Part shown: piece after piece, positions 16,401 through 28,400 of the stretch
Layout of the letters: every line of letters begins with the position of its first letter
How positions within the stretch are numbered: the first letter of the stretch is position 1
DNA from: an uncultured Clostridia bacterium
Lineage (GTDB): Bacteria; Bacillota; Clostridia; Christensenellales; Borkfalkiaceae
NCBI GenBank assembly: GCA_944330115.1
Contig: CALVIN010000004.1
Span: forward strand, 62,001-126,000
Direction of reading: 5' to 3'
Length of the DNA stretch: 64,000 nucleotides
Position numbers and translations under genes: made by a program
Notes under the pieces: generated by a model
The model's input: the letters and a program-made list of their open reading frames with translations, nothing else
What the model was told of the DNA's origin: nothing
Database searches by the model: none

Positions 16401-19400
16401 TGGACTATCGCGCAGCTGTCTGTTACCCGCCCCACCGCGGATGGAACTTCTTTCACCTACACGGGCAGCGCGCAGACCTATACGTTCGGCAGCTACGACG
16501 GCAAAGCGATAAATATTTCGCCGAGCAGCGCTTACACCGAGTTTTCGTATGACAGCGAAGCCGGCACGCTCACCGCACTTCATGCGGGCGACTACACCGT
16601 AACGCTTTCGCTTAAAGACGATAACTTCAAGTGGGCGACCTCGGGCGACGATCCCACATACACCTGGAATATCGCTCAGGACGAAAACAGCTTTACGCTC
16701 ACTATGAGCGGCTGGGAATATATAACGGGCGGCACGCAGGGCAATTCGCCTCAGATAAGCGACCTTAAGTTCGGCAAGGCGCAGGATATCCAATATACCT
16801 ATTATTATAAGGATAATCTGGATAACTCGTGGACGCAGCTTTCCGCCGACGGCGAGGGCAATGTTATATTCAATGCCGGTCAGTATTATGTAACCGCCAC
16901 CCTCGCGGGCACGGGCGATTATAAGGATGTTACCGTTACCGCGGGCAGCGAAGATTCCCCTCTGTTCACCGTATCAAAGCAGGCGGTAAATGCCCCTACG
17001 CTTACGGGCGGCTATGAGAATGAGGGCAGATACCTTGAGTATGATAACGGTCAAACGCTTAGACCTACAGTTACTCAAAACGACAGCCTTTACACAGTCA
17101 AGAATGATACCGAAAGCAGTAACTACGGCGACTATACTCTCACGGTAACGCTTAAAGACTTCAACAACTATTGCTGGAACGAAGGCTCTCTCAATGCCGG
17201 CGCGCAGGAGAATGAAACGCTTACCGATAGCATCAGCGGCGCAGTACTCACAATGTGGTACCGCATAACAAAGACGCAGTATCAGCTTAACGTTTCTATC
17301 ACCGGCTGGCAGTATGGCTCTTATTCAGAAGTCGCAAACAAACCCACCGTTTCGGCAAATGTAACGGGCGTTAAGGAAGTAACTGACGCACTTGCAGGCG
17401 CAACATTTACATACTACGAGGCGGACGATACGCAGCAGCAAAACGGCAGCAGTAACCGTCCCACCGAAGCGGGAAGTTATGTTGTAGTTGCAAATGTTGC
17501 TGAAACCAATAACTATGCGGCGCAGACTGCGAGCACGACCTTTGAAATAACCGCGGCAAACCTTACCGTTTCCGCAACCGGCTACAGCGATACTTATAAT
17601 GCGGCAGACCATGACGCGCTTGTAAGCATAACCGTCACTGCAAAGACGGATAACGGCTCGGCAAACGGCACAGAAAATCTTACTTCGAGCAGCTATACCA
17701 TAGAATATAGACTGAACGGCTCGTCGGACTGGTCGACAACAATGCCGCAGGTGCGCGACGTTGCCGATAGCGGCACCGTTTACTTCCGCATAACGGGAGT
17801 TGACAACCACAACGATTACACAAACGGCAGCTTTACCGTTACTATCTCTAAGTACTCTACAAGCATAACCTGGAGCGGCGCGGAGGACAATAAGTTCACC
17901 TACGACGGTGCAGACCATCTGAATGACGTCACCGCCACGCTCGATGTGCTCGAAGGCGACCAGGTCGGCGGCGCGGATATCGCTCTCGATGTCAGCGTAT
18001 CAAGCGGCAGCGCAGATAACTCGTTCAAAAACGCGGGCAATTACACGCTCACGGCCGACACAAGCGCCTATACGGGCAACTATGAAATTGATCACACAAC
18101 GCAAACTTACACTATAGAGCGTCGTGCCGTCACTGTCAGGGCGGCAGACAGCACGTCTGTCTACGGCGAAGAACCCGATTTAACGGAGATTTACTCGGGC
18201 GACAGCGCAAATAACACAGACTTGCAGTTTGTTGAAGATGACGACATTACCGTTTCCGTGGAGTCGAACGCCACAAATGCCAGTGGTGTGGGTACTTACC
18301 GTATCTACATCTCAGGCGTCAGCTCCACGGAAAGCGGGGCGCTCTCCAACTACACAATTAACGGTGTAGCGGGTGAAAGCTTTGCGGGCTATGCGGGCGA
18401 CGTGAGCAGCACCTACGACGGTACGCTTACAATAACCGCCCGTCCTATTTCGGTAAATATCCCAACCCCCGACGGCAAGGAATACACGGGCGGGTATCAG
18501 ACGGCCACCGCAGAAGCGGGCGCAGTTTCGGGTAACCCTGCCTCCGGCGTGGCTAATGGCGATGAAATCGAGTTCAATTACAGCTACGCTTTAACAAGCG
18601 GCGGCGAAAGCACCACGCAGGGCGCGCTCAACGCGGGCACATACACCGTAACCGTATCCCTGCCCGATAATAGCAACTATAAGCTCGAAGGCACCAACAC
18701 GGCGACTTTCACAATCAAGCCTTACACCGTAACCTCGCTCACGTGGAGCGATACGTCCTTCACCTATAACGGCGAAGACCAGAGTGAGAGTGCAAAGGCG
18801 CTCGCCTCCTTCCAGGGCATAGGGCAGGACAGCAGCACCACATACACGCTTGTAACTTCCACCTCGGGTGAGTTCAAGGATGCCGGCCCTTACACCTTCA
18901 CGGCGGCGTTTGATGACGAGGGTGCCACCACAAGCGAGGACGGCAACTACACGCTTGCAGAAAATGCCACCACCAAGCAGTACACCATGGCAAAGAGGGC
19001 TGTATATATCACCCTCGGCAGCGATAGTAAGCAGTATGGCGACGCGCTTCCCACATTCTCGTGGAGCTACTCGGGCAGCAGCGCAAGCAACGATAATAAC
19101 AAGTTTGTTGACGGCATAAGCGAAAATGGCGCGATATATGATATATCCGCCGCTGTCAGCACCGAAGTTTTAAACGGCACAACTTATATCGTAAGCCCTC
19201 AGGGCAGCTATGATATAACCGCGACCATTGCTTCGGGCTATACTGCAACGCTTGCAAACTATGACGTGCAAATAACAGACGGCAAACTCACCGTTTCGCC
19301 CAGAGCGATCACCGTTCAGATAGAGGCGACCTCCAGCACCTACGGCGACAACGAGGCGACTATCGGCTACTCGTATGCGGACGGCACTTCGCTCTATGCA

Positions 19401-22400
19401 GGCGACACGGCGGCAGAGGTATTCACCATAACCGCTGGCGTGACGAGCACTTCCGCTGTCGGCGACTATGCCGTAACTCTCACCAACGAAAAGGGCGATA
19501 CCTATTATAATATCACCCTTGCAAACAGCGGTGCGAGCGGTCTCACCGTGGATGATCTCTACACGGTAACCCCCGCAACCATAACGGGTGTTTCCGTTAC
19601 CCCTACGACGGGCCTCGGCTACAACGGCGCGGATCAGTTCAGCGGCGCGTTCACAGAGGGCGCGACCACGGTCAACGGAATGGAGCAGACGTGGACGTTC
19701 AGCCTTTCGCAGAGCGGCGACTTCACCTCAACGCTCACCTTAAAGGACGCGGGCACCTACAATATCTATTACAAGATAACCGCAGATAACCATTACGAGT
19801 ATTCGAGCGGCTCGGACTACTTCACCGTTGTTATCGATAAGGCAGACCTCACCGTGACCGTCACCGGCACGACTACCTACGGCGAAGAGGCTCCCGAATA
19901 CAGCGAGTATAAGATAGAGGCCGTCGGCCTTCAGGGCAGCGACAGCGTTGCCGACCTCCTTATCGCAGGCACAACGTTCAATATTTCGCACAGCTACACG
20001 CAGGGCAGCGATGCAGGCACCTATTACCTCACAGTAACGCAGGCGCAGGAACTTACCAACTATAATGTAGCTTACGTCAGCGGCCAAGGCAGCGCAAGCA
20101 CCCTCACCGTAAACCAGCGCGAGATAACGCTGCGGATAAATGACGTTAGCGTTGACTTCGGTACTCCGGGCACTCTTTCGCTTACGCTTACAGAAGGCAG
20201 CTTCTACAACAGCCACAGCACAAGCGACTTCCTCGGCTATATCGCAGTTTATTCCGATACTGAGGGCAACACTTCCGTAACGGCAGACGGCACGCTCGAG
20301 CGCGGCACCTATTATATAATAGGTAAAGACACCAACACGGGCATAGCCGCAAACTACGATATAACTTTCGTCGGCGAAACCTCAGGCAATGTTTACGGTA
20401 TATACAGCGTAGCCGTAGTTACCATAAATGTAGAGGGCTCATTTAACGGCTCGCTCATTTATGACGGCAATCAGAAGGTATACACCGTTCATTCGGTAAC
20501 CCCGGGCGTGACGGTAGAGTTCAGCTATAAATACGAGCAGAACACCGGCACGGCGGAAAGCCCTGTTTGGATAACTCTTTCGGGCGCGCCTACTAATGCC
20601 GGCAATTACAGAGTTACTTATACCTCACAGAACCCTAACTATACTGTGAGCGGCGCTACGTATAACTTTACCATTGAAAAAGCTACATTTAATGTAACTG
20701 TTTCGTTCAACGATAGTTATACCAATGAGTATGACGGCAAGCCTTATGCGCCTACCGTGAACGGCTTGCAGGATCAGGCTAAAGGTATTGACGGCACAGA
20801 ACTTGTAGTAAGCTACGATAACGGCATTACAGATGTAACTTCGGGTACGACGTTCAAGGCTTATCTCTCGCTTTCGAATGATACCAACTACAAGCTTGAA
20901 ACAACCCAACTTACCACCACAGTAATAATAACCGCGAAGGTGGTGGATATAACATGGGTAACCGATGACTTTACTTATGACGGCACCGACCAGAGCGGCA
21001 AAGTTACGGCTTACTACCTTGATGTGAACGGCAATAAGGTTGACCTTGCGGTAACGCTTACAGACGGCAGCTTTGTAAATGCAAATACGTACACCTTCTC
21101 GGCAGCGTTTGCTACCGAAGATACAGGCAGCTCGAACTACGCACTTCCTTCAACCGTCACCAAAGACTTCACCATAAAGCCTGCCGAAGTGGATGTTACT
21201 ATAAGCCACATGCAGCAGGTATATACGGGCGAGCAGTTCAGCACGGTGACGGGCGTAAAGGGCACCAACTACACCGTATCAAGCGGCACCGTATATAATG
21301 GCGACGACCTCGGCATTACTATCACCATAACGGACGGCGCAACAAACGTCGGCAAGTATGATGTTACGGCAAAAGCCGCAAACACCAACTATAAAGTGAC
21401 GTTTGTTGAAAGCTCGCTTTCGCAGGCCTATGAAATAACCAAAGCCACGATAGCGGACGGCGATGTTTCATTCACTATCTACGGCGGCACAAGCGGCGCA
21501 ACGTATGATGCAACAACGCATCAGGTTGCTTCAGATTTAAGCGTAACCACTTCCACGGTCGTGGGACATGGCAATACGCCCGTGTGGTCGTTCAGCCTCG
21601 ACGGCAGCAACTATTATCCCATAGATAATGCCAACGTGCTTGTGCGCAACGTTACCGCCTACACCGTTTACTACAAGATAACGGCGGATAACCATAACAC
21701 CTATACGGGGCAGTTCACTGTTACCATTAACCCTTACGAAGTTTCGGTGGAGTGGGTGGATGATAACTTCACCTACAACGGCGAAGATCAGAAAGATGCC
21801 GTTACCGCCACCTATACCGACCTCGGCAAAAACGTGCGCAACCTTGTTGTGACGCTTTCGGACGATACCGAGTTCAGAGATGTGGACGGCGGAAAGAACT
21901 ACACGTTCACCGCGGCGTTTGATACGAATAGCGATCCGGTTTATCAGAACTATTCGCTCAACGTAGAAAGCACCACGGAAACCTTCAATATGAAGAAGGC
22001 GACCCTGGAGTGGGCCACCGAGTTTGCGTGGGTAGATGCTGGCAACACGGAATATGCGTGGATATACCTTGATGAAGACTTCATGGACAACCGCACGGCT
22101 CCCGTTGCAGCGCTTGCAAACAATGCAGCCTACACGATAGCTGAAGACGAAAACGGTGTTGTAGTTACATATTACACCGACGCGTCTTGCACGCAGCCTG
22201 TCGGACCTTTCAGCTCGACAACCAATGCAGGCACCTACTATGCAAAGGTAACTGTTGCCGAAACGGGTAACTATTACGGCATAGAAGCAACCTATTCGTT
22301 TGAGGTAGAACAGAAGGCTGTATCTATCGATTGGAACACTCAAGAGCCTTTCATATTCGACGGCGCACAAAAGACAAATACTCTCAATTATGAAGAGTAT

Positions 22401-25400
22401 ATGTCGGTAGATAATGCCACCGGTACAGGACAGATATCTTACACCAACGACGTGGGTCAGCGTCTTGTCACGATGACGGCGACAGCGCAGGGTGTTTATA
22501 GCGTTGAGGTAACACTTACCAGCAATAACTATAAGTGGAACACCAACGAATTGGCGAAAACTATCACCGTTTCGTGGAGCATATCCAATGCGGCGAACAG
22601 CTGGACGACTACGCTCACCATAAAGGGCTGGATATACGGGCAGTACAGCGACGATAATCTCCCCAATGCGGAGGCTGCGTACGGCGTAGTTGAATACAGA
22701 TATACTGCTGCGGGCGCAAGCGCTCCCGATAGTGCGGATGATTTCTACGGCTTGAGCGCAACAGTTCCTACAAATGCCGGCACCTATTACGTAATGGCAT
22801 ATGTTGAGGGTACTGAAAACTATGGTCGTCTATGGGCTGTGGCACAGTTCACCATTTCCCGCGCGGAGATAACAAAGCCTACGGAAGATACCGATAGCTT
22901 CACCTACAGCGGCAACAGCCAGACGTATATGCCCGAAGGCTTTGATGCCGACACAATGTTTATAAGCGGCAACGTGCAGACAAATGCAAGCAGTTATACC
23001 GTAACTGTAAGCCTGCGCGATAAGCTCAACTACAAGTGGGCGGACACCGAGGGCAATGCCGAAACTGCCGACCTTACCTTCACTTTTGTTATAAACAAGC
23101 AGCAGGTTACCGCTCCCACAATGCCTGCGGGCACGTGGACCTATGACGGCGAGCGCCAGGAGCTTGTGCTCGATGGCTTCAACAGCGCCACCATGGGCAT
23201 ACAGTCTATGGGCAGCCTGGTAGTGGAGGTGACCGAATCTACAAATGTTAAGTTCGTAACGCGCAATGCGGGTGAATACACCATTAAGATCTCGCTCAAA
23301 AACAGCGATAACTTCCAATGGGCAGCCGGCACGAGCGTGGACAGCGACGGCTACGCCACCTACACATGGGTAATAGGCAAGGCTGCAAACAGCTGGCTTG
23401 ACGGCACGCCTTCAATAAGCGGCTGGACGTATGGCAATCAGCCCAACCTGCCCGCGGCAGAGGCCAAATACGGCACGGCCGTAATAACCTATTACACATA
23501 CAGCGGCACGGGCTATGTAGCAATGGAAGCTCCCACATACCTTACGAATGCGGGCACCTACTACATAAAGGCAGTCGTTGCAGGCGATACCAACTATGAG
23601 GCGCTTGAGTCCGATTATATCAACTTCAAGATAGAAAAGGCTGACTATTCGGCGGCTGCACTTGAAGGCATCACCTGGACGAACACCACCGTGGTCTATA
23701 ACGGCAGCGAGCAGAAGCCCGAGGCGCACGGCCTGCCCGTAGGGTTAGACGGAATTGCGCTCGGCTACACGGTAGAGAGCAAGATCGATGCGGGCGAATA
23801 TACCCTCACGGTAACCTTCTCCACCACGAGCCCCAACTACAACGTGCCTGCGTCTACCACCGTTTCGTTTGAAATAACGGAATACACGGTAGAGATAACC
23901 TGGGCACAGGATAACTTCACCTACAACGGCACCGACCAAAGCGGCGAAGTTACCGCAACCTATACAGATGTAAACGGCACTCCCGTTGACCTTGCTGTAA
24001 CGGTTGACGGTGGCGAATTCAAGAATGTGAACGAGGGCGGCTACACCTTCACGGCGGCCTTTGCCGGCAGCGACGCGGGCAGCAAAAACTATGCGCTTCC
24101 CGCAGACCCCTCGGCGGTATTCCATATGGCTCCCGCAGCGGTGGAGGTAACGCTTGAAAACCAGTCGGCAACATACACCGGCAGCGACCTTTCGGGCACG
24201 CTTGACGATACGAAGTATACAGTCAGCGGCACCGTTTACAATGGCGACGACCTCGGCATAACGCTCTCCATACTCGGCGGCGCGGCGATAGACGCACGCA
24301 CCTACACGATAGAGGGCGCAAGCTCCAACGCAAACTACACGGTTACCTTCCACACGGGCGTGTTCACCATAACGCCCCTCGGCATAGAGGTTGAAATAAC
24401 CGCAGGCGGCGGCGAATACGGCGGCGAAATTGAGGCCGCGACGGCGACTATCACCGGCGAAGTTCCCGCGGGTGTTGAGGCGGAAATAACCTACACGGGC
24501 ATCGCCAACGACGGCACGCCGTATGTGAACAGCATTACCGTTCCCACAAAGGCGGGCACATATACCGTCCGCGTGACGATAAATAATACCAACTACACGG
24601 TATCGGGCATCGACGTCGCAACGATGATAATCTCCCGCAAGATAGTGGAGCTTCCCGAAATTGCTTCCAAGGAATATACGGGAGAGGCGCTCACCGCCGA
24701 CATTGCAGCGAGCGAGCTCTATACTGTCTCGCAGGGCAGCGATTGGGTAAATGTTGGCGACTACAATGTTGAGTTCACTCTCAACGACGCAAGCAACTAC
24801 CGCTGGGCCACCTCAACTGCGGCCACCGCGACGGGCATCTTCTCGATAACCCGCGCAAGCAACAGCGTCACTGCTCCGAGCGTGAACGAAACCTACGTCT
24901 ACGGCGATGTGATCGCGCCTTGGGGCGCAAAAGCCGACTTCGGCACGGTATACTATGTATACGCTACCGAAGAGGATTCTAATAGCTACACAACTACAGT
25001 TCCCACCGAGGTCGGCACCTACTATGTGCGCGCGGCGGTAGCGGGAACAACCAACTACTTCGGCGCAACGTCCGATGCGGCCGTCATGTTTGAGATAGTG
25101 CAGGCGGAGGTAGCTCTGCCCACGCTTGATAAGGCAAGCACGGTTTACAGCGGCGAACGCCAGACCAACCTCCTCAAGGGGTACGACAGCGCGAGCATGA
25201 AGCTCGACCTCGGCAGCCTTGCGGCAACGCAGACTGAAAGCGGCCTCGAGCTCTATGCAATAAATGTCGGCGAATACACTATAAAGGTAACGCTCAACGA
25301 TACGCACAACTTCAAGTGGGCGGAGGGCGTGACCGAAGTTTCCCTCACCTGGGAGATAACGCAGTTCACGGCTAACACCGTTGAAGTTTCCATAACCCAG

Positions 25401-28400
25401 CCCGCAACCTACGGCGATGAGCTTAAAGTAGACGTCACCGCGGATATGGGTGCGGAGAGCGCGCAGATTGCCTACTACACCGATAATAACGGCAGTATAG
25501 GCGAACTTCTCACCGAACAGCCCACCGAGGCGGGCACCTACTGGGTAGTTGCCACGATAGCTGATACAGATAACTATGTCGGCGGCGAGGCCGAGGCTAA
25601 GTTCACCATTCAGCCCAAGACGGTGACCGATCCCGTAAGCGGCGGCACAGATGTGACCTACGACGGCGCTGCGCACACCGCATACATAGAGGGCGTTGAC
25701 CTCTCGCTCATGAGTGTATCTTCCGAAAGCGTTCTCACATACGCAAACGGCAAATATGAGCTCACCATGACGGACGCGGGCGACTACACGATAACCGTAA
25801 CGCTCAACGATTCGCGCAACTATGCATGGGCAAGCGGCAGCAGCGATCCTCTCGTATTCACATGGACGGTTTCAAAGCTCACAACAAACAACATTGAAGT
25901 TTCCATAACTCAAAATGCCGTCTACGGTGATGAGCTTGTTGTAGACGTCACCGCGGATATGGGCGCGGAGAGCGCGCAGATTGCCTACTACACCGATAAT
26001 AACGGCAGCAGGGGAGAACAGCTTTCCGCACAGCCCACCGAGGCGGGCACCTACTGGGTAGTTGCCACCATAGCTGATACAGATAACTATGTCGGCGGCG
26101 AGGCTAGCCAGCAGTTCACCATTCAGCCCAAGACGGTGACCGACCCCGTAAGCGGCGGCGCAAGCGTAGTTTACGACGGCGCGGCGCACACCGCATACAT
26201 AGAGGGCGTGGATCTCTCGCTCATGAGCGTAACTTCCGATAGCGTACTCACCTATGTAAACGGCAGATACGAGCTCACCATGACGGACGCGGGCGACTAC
26301 ACGATAACCGTGACGCTCAACGATTCGCGCAACTATGCATGGGCAAGCGGCAGCAGCGATCCTCTCGTATTCACATGGACGGTTGCTCAGGCAGTCAACA
26401 GCTGGACGGCAGAGCTTGAAATGAGCGGCTGGATATACGGCGAAAGCCCTGCGCAGCCCTCGGCCACAGCTCAGTTCGGCGAAGCGGTATTCACTTACTA
26501 CAATGCAGAGGGCGACGAAATAACTCCCGATAAGCTCACCGAGGCGGGCAGCTATTACGTAGTTGCCACCGTTGAGGGCAACGAAAACTACACGGGCCTC
26601 ACCGCTCGCAAAGATTTTGTTGTGGAAAAGGCCGATTACGACACGACGGGCATCACCTGGTCGAACACCTCCGTCGTATATAACGGCAATGAGCAGAGCC
26701 CCGTTGCAGACGGACTTCCCGTCGGCCTCGACGGAATCGCACTCGAATATAAAGTGGAGAGCGCGGTAAATGCGGGCGAATATACCCTCACCGTCACCTT
26801 CTCCACCGAGAGCACCAACTACAACGTACCCGCCTCTATCACCGTTGAGTTTGAGATAACCAAACTTGCGGTAGAGATAGAGTGGACGGAGGATAACTTC
26901 ACCTACGACGGCACCGACCAGCAGGATAAGGTTAAGGCAACCTTTGAAGGCGTCGACGGCGTGCACGAGCTCGTGGTAACGCTCATCTCGGCCGACGAAT
27001 TCAAGGAGGCCAATGCCGAAGGCTACATTTTCCGCGCAGAGCTCAGCGCAGAGGATGCGGTAAACTATCGGCTTCCCGAAGAGGTAACGGCGGTATTCCA
27101 TATCGCAACGTATGAAGTAGACGTAACCATCAACCCGGGCGGCGGCGTATACGGCGGCACCATAACCCCCGCAACCGTAACCATTACGGGCGCTCCCGAA
27201 GAGCTCGGCTACACGATAACTTACAGCGGCACGGCCAACGACGGCACCGTATACGACGGCGAAGCCGTACCCACTCAGGCGGGCAGCTACACGGTGACCG
27301 TAACGCTCAGCGACGGCAACTACACGATAGCGGGCGGCAACACCGCAATAATGATAATATCGCGCGCAACCGTTACCGAACCCGACGCAGGTTCAAAGGT
27401 ATACACGGGCGCACCGCTTATCGCCGATATCCCCGCAAGCCCGCTCTACACGGTATCGCAGGAGGCGCAGATAAATGCAGGCAGCTATGCCGTAATGCTC
27501 ACCCTTACCGATCCCGATAACTACCGCTGGAGCAGCACCACGGGCAGCACGGTCGTGATATACTTCACCATACTGCGCGCACCCAACAGCGTAACGCCTC
27601 CCACGGTCGAAGAGCAGTATATCTACGGCGAGGAAGTAAGGCCCTACGGCTCTGTGGCCCGCCACGGCACGGTATACTACGTATTCTCCACCACCGAGGA
27701 CTTCGCGCACTACACCACCACGGCACCTGTCGATGTGGGCGTGTACTACGTCCGCGCGATGGTCAACGCCACCGAAAATTATCAGGGATGCGTATCCGAA
27801 TGGGTGGTATTCGAGATCGTTCCGGCAGTCATAGAGCTGCCCGCGCTCGACTTCACCTCGTCGGTATACGACGGCACGCAGCAGTATAACGGCGTCAACG
27901 GCGTAGACCTCGGCATAATGAATATATCGGCGCGCGGCGACCTAATCACTCTCGGCTCCGTACAGCTCACGGCAAGGAATGCTGGCGTATACAGCGTGAC
28001 GATCACATTAAAGAACGGCGTGAACTTCACATTTGCCGACGGCAGCACGACGGTGACGCTCACCTGGACGCTGCAGCGCCTGGCCGTTGCAAAGCCCACC
28101 GAGGATCTCACCGAATTCATGGAAAACGGCAAGGTGCTCACCTACATGCCCGAGGGCTTCAGCTATAAGCTGATGACCATAGGCGGCAATACGGCGATAT
28201 GGGCGGGCGACTATGTCGTAACCGTAGGCCTCGCCGACACGCAGAACTATGTGTGGACGGACGGCACTACCGATGCGATACACTTCGACTTCCACGTCGA
28301 TATCAACCTTATGTGGCTGATAATCTTGCTCTCCATACTGCTCATACTTGCGCTCATAGCGCTCGTAGTGCTTGCAATACTGCTCGCAAAGGAGCGCCGC

